DNA of 64,000 bases. Source: Methanococcoides sp. AM1 (GTDB taxonomy: Archaea; Halobacteriota; Methanosarcinia; Methanosarcinales; Methanosarcinaceae). The position numbers and the translations under genes are program-made. The stretch's first letter is position 1; the number at the start of each line of letters is the position of its first letter. The stretch covers positions 62,001-126,000 of the forward strand of contig NZ_CAAGSW010000005.1 of NCBI RefSeq assembly GCF_900774055.1. Reading direction: 5' to 3'. The notes beneath the pieces are model-generated. The model saw only the letters and a list, made by a program, of their open reading frames with translations, was not told where the DNA came from and did not search any database. This document shows positions 26,674 to 34,610 of the stretch, piece by piece.

Positions 26674-27102
26674 TCACTCTCCAAGGTACATACTGGAAAG
26701 GCTTCCACCATCGTCTGTTGACTGGAGCTGTCCGCCCGGAGAACCTACCTTGGTTCCAGCAGCTGACTTAATTGCAGCAGTTGTGCTCTTGATCACTTCC
26801 ACAGAAGGTTCTGTTTTCATGAAACTCTCAAGGGCTTCCGGAGGCATACAGGATGCCAGGTCTTTGACAGCTGCATCGAGGTCTGCTTTCTGTACAGCCT
26901 GTGCATCATGTGATTCGAGTGCTGCTTTGACAGCTGCCTGAACTGTACTTGCGATCTGTCCGTCCTTAGCTTTGAGATCATCCTCAAGCTTGGTGTTTGT
27001 AGATTTGAGATCCGCGATTTCCTGATCCTTTGTTGAGATCAGGCCTTCCTTCTGCTTGATAGTGGATTCAAGCTGTGTTATTTTCTCGTCATTGTCTGGC
27101 AC
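26674..27102 (-). CDS. nested scaffold protein from an internal start
   Basis: In-frame GTG at 27102 is preceded by GGAGGT with an ideal 6-7 nt gap, and by a copy of the viral promoter element (27147-27166) whose start point would be near 27124. The 142-residue product is the coiled-coil scaffold domain (VPDNDEKITQLEST to SLSSMYLGE). The arrangement parallels lambda C/Nu3. Two independent signals in the right place make separate expression likely. Confidence 0.75.
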   Translation of the reverse strand: MPDNDEKITQLESTIKQKEGLISTKDQEIADLKSTNTKLEDDLKAKDGQIASTVQAAVKAALESHDAQAVQKADLDAAVKDLASCMPPEALESFMKTEPSVEVIKSTTAAIKSAAGTKVGSPGGQLQSTDDGGSLSSMYLGE

Positions 27103-27891
27103 TTTATTACCTCCAGTGGAGTCTAATGACTGCTCTTGTGTTTGACTATTTAAAGGAAAGTTGAAAACGGGAGAATTGGAAACCGTTATTGTGACAGTGT
27201 GTACAGGTTCGCGGTCGTCAGGCATCTCATCGCCCAGGGAGAGTGACTCGTCCCGGTCATAGACAAAGTAGATGCCAAGGCCATCATATCCGACTACACG
27301 AGTGATCTCTTCTTTGAGTGCATCCGGGTTGTCAGCTTCGTTGTTGTAGAGCCAGACGGAGATCTCCTTTACTTTGACTTGCTTGCTGACATTGTTTACA
27401 ACGGCTACATCGAAGACGTGACGTTCTTCTTCACTGATTGCTGCTTCAGTGGATGCGATTACTCCACAGCCAGCGTCCATAGTGCAGGCGGGGTTTTCTG
27501 GAAAAATTACAAATGTCGATCCTGTTCCTTTCAGTCGCAAGACATTGTTTCCATCAACCTCAACTGGCACAGATTCTTGAGAAGTACCACGATATGCAGC
27601 CGAGTTGATGACATCAATGGTCTCTTGAGAAAGGCCTTCGAAGGTCGCATACACGTAAGGATCTTCAAACCACGATTTTGAAATCTTTCCATCTACCTGC
27701 ACTTTGTGATTAACCGTGGCAATACCGTCTTTCCACGACTCAGCCCCCGATTCCAATGCACATTTGGTGAGGGTGAACTCTTTACCGTTCGCATCATAGG
27801 CCTTAGTTCCCACTTTGACAATCGGAAGTGTGACAGAATTGCCTTCGATAACTGGGTTTTCAGAAAGAAGAGAAGATTGAATTTGTGACAT
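26674..27891 (-). CDS. prohead protease-like protein fused to scaffold
   Basis: 405 residues from ATG 27891 (MSQIQSSLLSENPVIEGN). I prefer this over GTG 27906 because a viral promoter element at 27914-27933 puts transcription start close to the ATG. The N-terminal half resembles DUF2213-type prohead maturation proteins (ESWKDGIATVNHKVQVDGKI; YVYATFEGLSQETIDVINSA). The last 142 residues are a coiled-coil scaffold (KITQLESTIKQKEGLISTKD) that can also be made alone from an internal start. Confidence 0.8.
   Translation of the reverse strand: MSQIQSSLLSENPVIEGNSVTLPIVKVGTKAYDANGKEFTLTKCALESGAESWKDGIATVNHKVQVDGKISKSWFEDPYVYATFEGLSQETIDVINSAAYRGTSQESVPVEVDGNNVLRLKGTGSTFVIFPENPACTMDAGCGVIASTEAAISEEERHVFDVAVVNNVSKQVKVKEISVWLYNNEADNPDALKEEITRVVGYDGLGIYFVYDRDESLSLGDEMPDDREPVHTVTITVSNSPVFNFPLNSQTQEQSLDSTGGNKVPDNDEKITQLESTIKQKEGLISTKDQEIADLKSTNTKLEDDLKAKDGQIASTVQAAVKAALESHDAQAVQKADLDAAVKDLASCMPPEALESFMKTEPSVEVIKSTTAAIKSAAGTKVGSPGGQLQSTDDGGSLSSMYLGE
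27147..27166 (-). promoter_or_regulatory. viral promoter element inside the protease gene
   Basis: On the minus strand TTTCAACTTTCCTTTAAATA, 18 of 20 positions as in the consensus. It would drive the nested scaffold and the capsid genes beyond it. Confidence 0.65.
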
Positions 27892-27913
27892 GAAGGAGGC
27901 TGTCACGTCGAAT

Positions 27914-27933
27914 TATAAAAAGGAAAGTTGAAA
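27914..27933 (-). promoter_or_regulatory. viral late promoter element, protease gene
   Basis: Exact consensus TTTCAACTTTCCTTTTTATA on the minus strand. The TATA centre lies 26 nt before ATG 27891, which fits a leaderless message. Confidence 0.75.
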
Positions 27934-27949
27934 ATAGAATAACATCCAA

Positions 27950-28744
27950 TTGATGCAGATGCAACCAGAAGTAAAGCGACTTTCTTATTCAGAAATCGAT
28001 AAAACATTCCAAAATCGAAAGGATATAATCTCAGAAACTTATGCGAGTAAAATCGATGTTTTTCAGGATATTATAGAATTATCCTTTCATTTGGCCCGAG
28101 TATTGAATGCTCGGTTTAACGAAGAGTATGAAGCCACTGGGAAAAAAATGACGGGGGCAGAAGCTTTAATACCAATTTTATTTGAAAGAAACAATCACTA
28201 TTTGATTGCGGTTCATGAGTTGGGTTTAATCGGATTATCAAATCCAAGTTACCTAAACTTAAGAGCTATTTTTGAAGGGATTACCCAGATTTATTTACTT
28301 CATCTGACGGATAAAGAAGCGGATTTGTTTTATAAGGATCAATTGGAGAGATTAAACGCAAGTGAGAAAAAAGAACTTAGACGCGACTACAACTGGCTCA
28401 GCCAAGCAAAAGTAAGAGATATATTGTATAGTGGTACAAAAAAAGACGACCTCAAGAAATTGTATAGTGTACTTTCCAATTCCACGCACCCCAGTGTGAA
28501 GGGTGCCATGGGGGACTTTACATTAAAACACAATGTGGTAATTGATATTCTCGATGTTAGTTTAATTTTATCAGTTGCCAATCTTATTGCTATTAATGAA
28601 AGCTACTTTGAGAAAATTAACGAGGAAGAAATGGATGACATTGGGGAAGCGTTAGACAAAGTCGCCAAAGAATTAAACAATGAAATGAGAGAGATGATCC
28701 CAAACAATCCCGCCGTAATAGAAAAATTAAAAATTAAATTCTAA
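27950..28744 (+). CDS. plus-strand cargo protein, DUF5677-like
   Basis: 264 residues, nearly all helical, on the strand opposite to the head genes. The middle (VHELGLIGLSNPSYLNLRAI and YSVLSNSTHPSVKGAMGDFT) resembles the DUF5677/HEPN-like group of uncharacterised proteins (R...H near SNSTHP). Low GC compared with its neighbours and the opposite orientation mark it as an acquired gene. In the relic provirus at 50.26 kb the equivalent interval is only about 30 bp, so this gene appears to be an insertion. A role in superinfection exclusion is only a guess. Confidence 0.75.
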   Translation: MMQMQPEVKRLSYSEIDKTFQNRKDIISETYASKIDVFQDIIELSFHLARVLNARFNEEYEATGKKMTGAEALIPILFERNNHYLIAVHELGLIGLSNPSYLNLRAIFEGITQIYLLHLTDKEADLFYKDQLERLNASEKKELRRDYNWLSQAKVRDILYSGTKKDDLKKLYSVLSNSTHPSVKGAMGDFTLKHNVVIDILDVSLILSVANLIAINESYFEKINEEEMDDIGEALDKVAKELNNEMREMIPNNPAVIEKLKIKF

Positions 28745-28767
28745 AAATGAATAGAAAGAGAACATTC

Positions 28768-28917
28768 TCACCCTTCCAGTTCTTTATAGAATTCATCAAA
28801 CCCTTTTGGTAATATGCTGCGAACAGAATTATAAAACACATTCAAAACAAGGGGCTCGACTGCCAAAATTAAGATATAATCAAATGTCTTCAAATGTCCA
28901 TCTTCCTTTTTCATCAT
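28768..28917 (-). CDS. 49-aa protein overlapping the MuF gene end
   Basis: Starts with ATG ATG inside the last codons of the MuF gene, in the +1 frame, and ends TGA at 28768. It reads MMKKEDGHLKTFDYILILAV with a C-terminal ILPKGFDEFYKELEG. The continuous protein-like sequence beyond the MuF stop supports it. Function unknown. Confidence 0.5.
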   Translation of the reverse strand: MMKKEDGHLKTFDYILILAVEPLVLNVFYNSVRSILPKGFDEFYKELEG

Positions 28918-29683
28918 CGTACTTTAACCCTGCTCTTTTCTTTTGTTCTTCGAAAAACGATAGTGGAGTGTCCAATTCTGGATTTCCAAAAAAGACAATT
29001 TGACGGTGGCGACAATGCGGCTCATGCAGCAAACTTGATGCCATATCTGATTCTGGAGTTCCATACTCATAGACATTGCCAATTACGGCACAATGATCAG
29101 GCCTTGAGCGTTCATCAGTCGGACCCACAAACCTCCATTTTTTGAATCCAAACTTCTGATGACCTATCGCACGTCCTTCGGCCCAAGCAGAATGTGTTGC
29201 AGTTCGACCAAGCATGTCAGCATAGTTGCCTACGGTGGTAACGTATTGTTTTGTTATGATCTTCTCAACTTCGCGTAGAGTGCCATCTTTACCCACGGTG
29301 ATGATCTTCCTGGTCTTGCCAACATTGTCAATCACGACATTCTCTTGGCCTTCGAAGATCCGTTTGGTATAGTTCGCGATATCTTTGTAACCGCCGTTGT
29401 TTCGAAGGATCTCACGGGCTTCATCTTTGAGCTGTTCCCCCATCTGCCTGTTGAATTCTGAGATGTAGCCGAAGTGTTCTGCAGACAGCTGTTTGATTGC
29501 TCGCTCTTGCTGTTCTGAAAGCTTCTTCTTATCAGCAGAATAGATTGTTGACGTGATCGAGTTTGAGCCTGCAACGAATGCAGCTGCTAACTGCTTGGAT
29601 AGAGCTTCAGCTTGCTGCATATTGATTCTGTTGACGAGAAGATCGATCCTTTGATCAATTACATCGATGGTAAGCTCAGGCAT
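28880..29683 (-). CDS. MuF/SPP1 gp7-like head morphogenesis protein
   Basis: 267 residues. The C-terminal MuF domain is clear: RTATHSAWAEGRAIGHQKFG, then KWRFVGPTDERSRPDHCAVI and EPHCRHRQIVFF, with the usual D/H/C/H set. The N-terminal part is helical (MQQAEALSKQLAAAFVAGSN). It lies next to the portal gene, as expected for a minor head protein that enters the procapsid with the portal. A decayed copy of its 3' end occurs at 50310-50375. Confidence 0.88.
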   Translation of the reverse strand: MPELTIDVIDQRIDLLVNRINMQQAEALSKQLAAAFVAGSNSITSTIYSADKKKLSEQQERAIKQLSAEHFGYISEFNRQMGEQLKDEAREILRNNGGYKDIANYTKRIFEGQENVVIDNVGKTRKIITVGKDGTLREVEKIITKQYVTTVGNYADMLGRTATHSAWAEGRAIGHQKFGFKKWRFVGPTDERSRPDHCAVIGNVYEYGTPESDMASSLLHEPHCRHRQIVFFGNPELDTPLSFFEEQKKRAGLKYDDEKGRWTFEDI

Positions 29684-29690
29684 ACTGACC

Positions 29691-31319
29691 TCACTCGAGG
29701 ATATCTGTCACAGCTGCCTGAGCATCGGTGTAGGCCTTGAGAAGATCCTTTGCAAGCTTGTCACCATCTTCATCTGATGGCTTGAGATCGTCCTTTCCAC
29801 TACTCACAATACTTCCAAAGGGATTTGCCGGTGTAGCCGCAGTATCAAAGTTCTCAAGCTCAAGTGATCCGAAACCCGCCTGTTCAGCAGCTGCTTGAAC
29901 GTCAGTCTTGCTTCCACCAATCTGCTTGAGGACCTGCAATCTCTTTGCATCCGTGAGTTTGGCCTGTGCGATCTTCAGCTGTTCCTTGACATCGCCAGTA
30001 TCCAGGACAAACTTGACCTGAGCAGCATCAGCCTTGTCTCCGAACTTCTCCCGGATTAATGCATCTGCAACACTCTGGTAGTCTTTCCGGACACCTGCAT
30101 AGACCGTATTGAAGAATTCCAGGATCGTACGTGAAGTTGCCAGTTCGGATCCATTTGCTTTGATCAGAGAGATCGGGAATCCGAATGCCTGCCCTATTTC
30201 CTCGTCCAGTATGTCAAGCATCATTTTGATGAATGCAGAAGGAACAGTCCGGCCAGACTCAACCACTTCAATCGAAGTGTCAGGACCTGAACTGAACACA
30301 CCGCCGTCCTTGAGACAGGACATGACTGTCTTAACCGATTCTTTGCATGAATCTACCCACGCCGTATGTGCAGCCAGTTCAGCAGCGTAGGCTTCCGGAT
30401 CAGTCGTTTCCATGCCTGCAGGCGGCAAGCTCGGAACACTGGAGAGGACCTGCTTGTCACCATCAACTGAAGTTTCTACGAGGACGCCGTTCTTTGCATG
30501 AATGAATGGAGATAGTACCCGGAAGATGATGTTCGGCGAGTTTGTAAGCAGGAGACGCTTGAGCCAGATTGCCAGGACCACGTCATCAATCGGTGCAGGA
30601 TCTCCCGGGTTCACTCGATGCATTGCAATGATGCGACTTGTAGAGTCCACACGGAGGTTGGTAGTGTCCACAATTCCATACTGGTCGGTAAGTTCGTCAA
30701 AGATCGCTTTTGCTTTAGGATCTTCAACTTCTCCTTCGATGTAGAGTTCACCGCCAGGAATGAACCACGAGTTGAATTCTTCACTGGTAGGCGATTCATT
30801 CCATCCTTTTCTGACAGTGATCTTCTGGTGGTATGCAATTATGTCAGCGTCCCAGTTGTCGGTGTACGTCTTGATGGTTCCACAGTCCAAGGGAGAGAGC
30901 TTCTGCAAAGTATCTCCGTCAAAATCCTGACGTCTATACGAGTGACCCCACTTAATCGCATAATCTATGAAATCGTCCCTGAACACATCCATCAGTGCGA
31001 TATCCTCGAGGAACTGATTGATCTCGTCAATGAATGCTTCATGCTTCTTATCGTCTGCAGTTTCGATGTGATAGGATCCAAGTATGGTATTCTTCAGGAA
31101 TGGCGTGATCGTTCCTTTGAGCAGAGGGTCGGTGTTGAACGCATCGGCTCTGTCTGAAGCAGATAGTTCAGGTAGTTTCCTTCTCGTTTCTGTAATCCAT
31201 TTCAAAGTAGTATCATACGTATCGTATTGAGTTGTTCCCGGGAGGGCACCGACTGTTTGTGTTGACGTGGTTTTTTTTGTGGATGGTTTGGATGAGAAAA
31301 GATGAGAGAGGAGTTTCAT
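29691..31319 (-). CDS. portal protein
   Basis: 542 residues forming the DNA entry ring. Features of the SPP1/Mu gp29-like portals: the N-terminal TDPLLKGTITPFLKNTILGS-type segment, WGHSYRRQDFDGDTLQKLSP, and the long central helix region ILDEEIGQAFGFPISLIKAN followed by SRTILEFFNTVYAGVRKDYQ. A promoter element at 31342-31361 lies 27 nt before the ATG, suggesting a leaderless message. It lies between terminase and MuF genes. Confidence 0.9.
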   Translation of the reverse strand: MKLLSHLFSSKPSTKKTTSTQTVGALPGTTQYDTYDTTLKWITETRRKLPELSASDRADAFNTDPLLKGTITPFLKNTILGSYHIETADDKKHEAFIDEINQFLEDIALMDVFRDDFIDYAIKWGHSYRRQDFDGDTLQKLSPLDCGTIKTYTDNWDADIIAYHQKITVRKGWNESPTSEEFNSWFIPGGELYIEGEVEDPKAKAIFDELTDQYGIVDTTNLRVDSTSRIIAMHRVNPGDPAPIDDVVLAIWLKRLLLTNSPNIIFRVLSPFIHAKNGVLVETSVDGDKQVLSSVPSLPPAGMETTDPEAYAAELAAHTAWVDSCKESVKTVMSCLKDGGVFSSGPDTSIEVVESGRTVPSAFIKMMLDILDEEIGQAFGFPISLIKANGSELATSRTILEFFNTVYAGVRKDYQSVADALIREKFGDKADAAQVKFVLDTGDVKEQLKIAQAKLTDAKRLQVLKQIGGSKTDVQAAAEQAGFGSLELENFDTAATPANPFGSIVSSGKDDLKPSDEDGDKLAKDLLKAYTDAQAAVTDILE

Positions 31320-31341
31320 ATACAGAGCAGTTGATGTGAAC

Positions 31342-31361
31342 TATAAAAAGGAAAGTTGAAA
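31342..31361 (-). promoter_or_regulatory. viral late promoter element, portal gene
   Basis: Exact consensus TTTCAACTTTCCTTTTTATA on the minus strand, with the TATA centre 26-27 nt before the portal ATG at 31319. Confidence 0.78.
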
Positions 31362-31385
31362 TATTAGATGTGCTTACAAAAAAAC

Positions 31386-31514
31386 ATGGATATAATAAAA
31401 GGAATATTTTTAATAGCCCTTGCTGCATTTTTTATAATAATATTAATCTTGATAGCATTATTTATCTTAATGGCATCTGTCGGTAATGAAATCATACCTT
31501 TTGCAGCCATATAA
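31386..31514 (+). CDS. 42-aa single-span membrane protein
   Basis: MDIIKGIFLIALAAFFIIIL followed by more hydrophobic residues and a short polar end (SVGNEIIPFAAI). It is a plus-strand cargo gene between portal and terminase. No Shine-Dalgarno is obvious. Function unknown; a membrane-acting small protein such as an exclusion peptide is possible. Confidence 0.55.
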   Translation: MDIIKGIFLIALAAFFIIILILIALFILMASVGNEIIPFAAI

Positions 31515-31634
31515 ATTAAACTCGTAACCCACCGCTCTTAATGGAAAGTAAAACACGCAATATATTTATTGTATGAAAAAATGATATATTTATCTCATAA
31601 ATTAAAAATGTGACATTTCGAAGGTGCAAAAATA

Positions 31635-31811
31635 ATGACAGAAAGTAAAAGCATAGATGGTGTAAAGTTTTGTGAATACGAAAAAGATGTAAATAATTGG
31701 ATTGAAAACAACCCTGACAAAATAGTAGTGGATGTAAAGCTTACCAGTACATATAATGCAAAATGGGAAGAATTACACTACGGTTGTTTGATTCTTTACC
31801 GAAACAAATAA
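31635..31811 (+). CDS. 58-aa protein of unknown function
   Basis: Starts ATG 31635 with AAGGTG nine bases upstream. Sequence opens MTESKSIDGVKFCEYEKDVN and ends YGCLILYRNK; predicted alpha then beta. It is the second plus-strand gene between portal and terminase and probably belongs to the same acquired segment as the membrane protein before it. Confidence 0.6.
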   Translation: MTESKSIDGVKFCEYEKDVNNWIENNPDKIVVDVKLTSTYNAKWEELHYGCLILYRNK

Positions 31812-31826
31812 CTTCCTTTTTTATTT

Positions 31827-33200
31827 TTATACTCTCAACCCACCACTCACACCGAACCCACCCGAGAACCGAGGCACTTTAGCAGTCTTCCGGTTGAGAT
31901 AATTGAACGCGCCACTTAATGCATCCACTTGATCGTCATGTGGCCTTTCTGGAAAGCCTTCCAGCTCTGCTAGGAATTCAGGTATCCACGAGCCTTGAAC
32001 AAGCCTGATATTCCCATTATGAGCAGCTGCACTGACAGGCTCAGCACGCACGATCTTGTTTCCGGTTGATGGAATCCCACGATAGCTGAATCCCTTAAAG
32101 ATGGTACGTGATCTCGTTGATACAACGGTCTTCCCACTACTGCCTGGCTCCTGTTCCTGACAGATTGGAATAGCCACACCATCGATTTTGGCGGTCTGCT
32201 TCATAGCCTGTTCTACACCACCAGGATCTTTCCTGAACCGTTGAACATCAATGACGTAGTAGACGCCTTTCTTTTCCCCAAGCAGGACACCAACGGTCCA
32301 GTCCGGGTCAGATGCACTCTTTGCGTCGGTGGCAGCACAGTCCCAGTATCTGACGCATTTCATGTCTGTAGGATAGGACTCTACGATCTCAAACCATTCT
32401 CTCTTGAAGTAGAGGCCAGCTGCAGGCCGGATCTTCCAGTTACCTCCCAGGAGTCTTTCACGTTCCACGAGTGGCAGTGCTTCCAGATTGGCCTTGTAGG
32501 AAGGATCTTTCTGCATCAGGATCTGATTGTCTTCAAGCTTCGCTGCAATGAATGTGAATGATTTTGGCAGAGTACCTTCACCGTACTGCTCGATCAACCC
32601 TTCCTTTGAATCAGCCCAGATGACCTGACCGTCTTTGCGGATGAACCAGCGTGTCACTCCTGAGCGTTCAGGGATGATGTACCCATCTTCTCCTATCCAC
32701 CAGTCAATAAATTCAGCTACCCACGCGTCAGCATCTGGATTGCAGGTAGCTCTGATATACGGTTTCACACCACAGGTGGACCTGTTCCTGGATAGCATGT
32801 AGAAGAATTGAGATTCACTAAAGTGTGTCAGTTCGTCAAAGCATATGAGTGGAACCTGTGACCCCTGCCAGTCGAGCTTGTTCTTCTCATGTTCCATATG
32901 TGCAAACTTGATGGTGACGCCGGAAGGGAACTCCCACTCGAGAAAAGATTCTTTCGGATCAGCACCCATGCCTGGGTAGATCTCTTCAGAAGTATCCCAC
33001 AGGCCTCCCTCGTTTCGAACTTGAACGGATGTTCGTCTGAAAACAACTGCACCAAATCCTTTGTGATTGATGTATCGTGTAAGCTCCATCAGTAGAGCAT
33101 AGGTTTTCCCACCGCCTGCAGCTCCACCGTAGAATACGATGTCTGCAGTCGATTCCAGGAATTGATGTTGTGGGCCGGGCTGTGCTCTAATTTCAAACAT
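31827..33200 (-). CDS. terL: terminase large subunit
   Basis: 457-residue packaging motor. Walker A GGAAGGGKT is at residues 25-33 and Walker B VPLICFDEL at about 115-123. The RNase H-like nuclease starts with YWDCAATDAKSASDPDWT near residue 285 and ends with PHDDQVDALSGAFNY, which carries the final acidic residues. Length and order are standard. It lies between the small subunit and the portal. Confidence 0.95.
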   Translation of the reverse strand: MFEIRAQPGPQHQFLESTADIVFYGGAAGGGKTYALLMELTRYINHKGFGAVVFRRTSVQVRNEGGLWDTSEEIYPGMGADPKESFLEWEFPSGVTIKFAHMEHEKNKLDWQGSQVPLICFDELTHFSESQFFYMLSRNRSTCGVKPYIRATCNPDADAWVAEFIDWWIGEDGYIIPERSGVTRWFIRKDGQVIWADSKEGLIEQYGEGTLPKSFTFIAAKLEDNQILMQKDPSYKANLEALPLVERERLLGGNWKIRPAAGLYFKREWFEIVESYPTDMKCVRYWDCAATDAKSASDPDWTVGVLLGEKKGVYYVIDVQRFRKDPGGVEQAMKQTAKIDGVAIPICQEQEPGSSGKTVVSTRSRTIFKGFSYRGIPSTGNKIVRAEPVSAAAHNGNIRLVQGSWIPEFLAELEGFPERPHDDQVDALSGAFNYLNRKTAKVPRFSGGFGVSGGLRV

Positions 33201-33268
33201 TGATCTATTCCTTTTAGACTATCTCAAATGATTAAATATATATACAAAGAAATGGTAGCAGTCCCTGC

Positions 33269-33327
33269 GAGTTCTTTAAGGGAATCATACCCCATCCCCA
33301 TAACTAATTTTCACCCTTTTAGAACTC
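33269..33327. ncRNA. hairpin element 1 of the terminase gap
   Basis: GAGTTCTTTAAGGG (33269-33282) can pair with CCCTTTTAGAACTC (33314-33327): 7 bp, a U-U mismatch region, then 5 bp. It lies in the gap between the terminase subunits. The right arm is retained in the relic near 51106-51120. It may be a transcript terminator or part of a longer RNA. Confidence 0.45.
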
Positions 33328-33439
33328 ACTTCATCCTTCTGTTTCTCCATAACTTTGTGACCTCATTCCAATCATGGATATGACATTTCTCATTTTTTAG
33401 ATGGTTATGTATAAATAAAAAAACAAATATTAAACTAAT

Positions 33440-33500
33440 GAGTTCTTTAGGAGATATTCCTCTACGATACCACGCCTGGTATATGGTTCTTAAAGAGCTC
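33440..33500. ncRNA. hairpin element 2, covarying RNA candidate
   Basis: Outer stem GAGTTCTTTAGGA (33440-33452) with TTCTTAAAGAGCTC (33487-33500). Inner stem ATACCA (33467-33472) with TGGTAT (33477-33482) around a CGCC loop. The second copy at 51235-51296 keeps both stems with compensating changes (ATGCCA/TGGTGT). The right arm overlaps the stop of the small terminase gene. Strand is not determined. Confidence 0.6.
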
Positions 33501-33912
33501 ACTCATCACCCTTCTCTTCACGCCCATTATCAGGCAAGTAAACAACCACACCACCTGTATGCTCGACGCTCCCAGAGTGCTCTACTTTCTGTTTCTTATG
33601 ACCTTGAATTTCAGCAATCTGTTTTACATAGTCGAGATGCGTAGTTTTGTCTCCCTCGATCTTATCGATCTTCAGATCCAGACCTTTGTAGCATTCACGC
33701 AGCAGGCCTGCTTTCGTTGCGAGCTCGTGGGAGAGGGTGAACTCGTCAATCTTTTCAAGGAATTCGGGGTGCTGTTTCCATCTGGAAATCGTCTCCTGAG
33801 TGATGTCAAAAGCTTCTGCGATATCACCATGTGTCTGAGTGCCTTTCGATATTGCTTTTGCCACTTCTAACTTCTTCTTAGACCATGTAAATTCTTTGAC
33901 ATTTTTTGACAT
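33499..33912 (-). CDS. terS: terminase small subunit
   Basis: 137 residues. The N-terminal helix-turn-helix KGTQTHGDIAEAFDITQETI followed by SRWKQHPEFLEKIDEF is typical of phBC6A51-like small terminases that recognise the packaging site. The C-terminal part is helical, then polar. A promoter element at 33935-33952 lies about 26 nt before the ATG. Confidence 0.85.
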   Translation of the reverse strand: MSKNVKEFTWSKKKLEVAKAISKGTQTHGDIAEAFDITQETISRWKQHPEFLEKIDEFTLSHELATKAGLLRECYKGLDLKIDKIEGDKTTHLDYVKQIAEIQGHKKQKVEHSGSVEHTGGVVVYLPDNGREEKGDE

Positions 33913-33934
33913 GTGTTATCCTCTAAAATTCAAA

Positions 33935-33952
33935 CATAAAAGGGAAAGTTCA
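33935..33952 (-). promoter_or_regulatory. viral promoter element, small terminase
   Basis: On the minus strand GAACTTTCCCTTTTATG, a variant of the consensus. The TATA-like centre is 26 nt before ATG 33912. It would start the packaging/head transcript. Confidence 0.6.
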
Positions 33953-34132
33953 GCCATCGTTCATCATCTCCTCATACATCTCCTTCACACCCTCAAGTGT
34001 CTTGATCACCGTTTTGACCTCAGCCTCTTGCACTTCAGTCAGTTTGATGTTGATCACAGGTCCTTTAGTGACATCCTTCCAGTTGCGTGCTGTCTGGATC
34101 CACTCGTCTAATTTGGTCGCGAATTCGGTCAT
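33950..34132 (-). CDS. 60-aa helical protein
   Basis: Starts at ATG 34132, overlapping the preceding stop (ATGA). It reads MTEFATKLDEWIQTARNWKD with a C-terminal helix VKTVIKTLEGVKEMYEEMMN. No family is recognised. It is the last gene of the short unit beside the iteron region. Confidence 0.65.
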   Translation of the reverse strand: MTEFATKLDEWIQTARNWKDVTKGPVINIKLTEVQEAEVKTVIKTLEGVKEMYEEMMNDG

Positions 34133-34329
34133 ACGAAAGCCTCCAGACTCGTCTGATTGTTTACCTGAATCGAGCATTCGCTCAGATCAGCTTCCTCACA
34201 TCGACGTTTGATCACAGGACTACTGCCAAACTCCACGGTGTACTTCTGGGTCACTGAGTCATACGCGATGGTCTGACCTCGACCAAAGACATCATGAAAA
34301 ATTGACTGAGGTACTTTGAATTTAGACAC
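34129..34329 (-). CDS. 66-aa protein beside the iterons
   Basis: I choose GTG 34329, which has GGAGGT seven bases upstream; the frame opens further at 34338. Sequence starts VSKFKVPQSIFHDVFGRGQT and contains TQKYTVEFGSSPVIKRRCEE. Beta-rich, no family recognised. Proximity to the iterons makes a DNA-related role possible. Confidence 0.65.
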   Translation of the reverse strand: MSKFKVPQSIFHDVFGRGQTIAYDSVTQKYTVEFGSSPVIKRRCEEADLSECSIQVNNQTSLEAFV

Positions 34330-34365
34330 CAGATACACCTCCCAACCAACAAGTTCCCATTAATG

Positions 34366-34606
34366 TGGTAACGGTTACCAATTTATTTTTAGTCAAAAAC
34401 GCTATGGAGATGCCCGAAGTTACCAAGTTACCACGGTTACCAGTACTTTTACACATATATACAGAAAAAATATAGCCTAAAATACTAACTTGCTAATTAT
34501 AGGTGGTAACCTTGGTAACTTTGGTAACCATATATATACTAATATATCTACTGATACTGTTTTTAATATAGAATATACTAGGTAACCTACTGGTAATAGT
34601 TACCAA
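34366..34606. other. iteron cluster, replication origin candidate
   Basis: A 240-bp AT-rich gap with ten copies of GGTAAC or its complement GTTACC plus one variant. The left group reads GTTACC (four copies, after one GGTAAC); the right group reads GGTAAC (four copies) and ends with one GTTACC. Between them lies an A+T-rich core (34443-34500). It directly adjoins the DUF927 helicase gene. The pattern fits a replication origin bound by an initiator; operator function for the flanking genes is an alternative. Confidence 0.65.
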
Positions 34607-34610
34607 TTGT

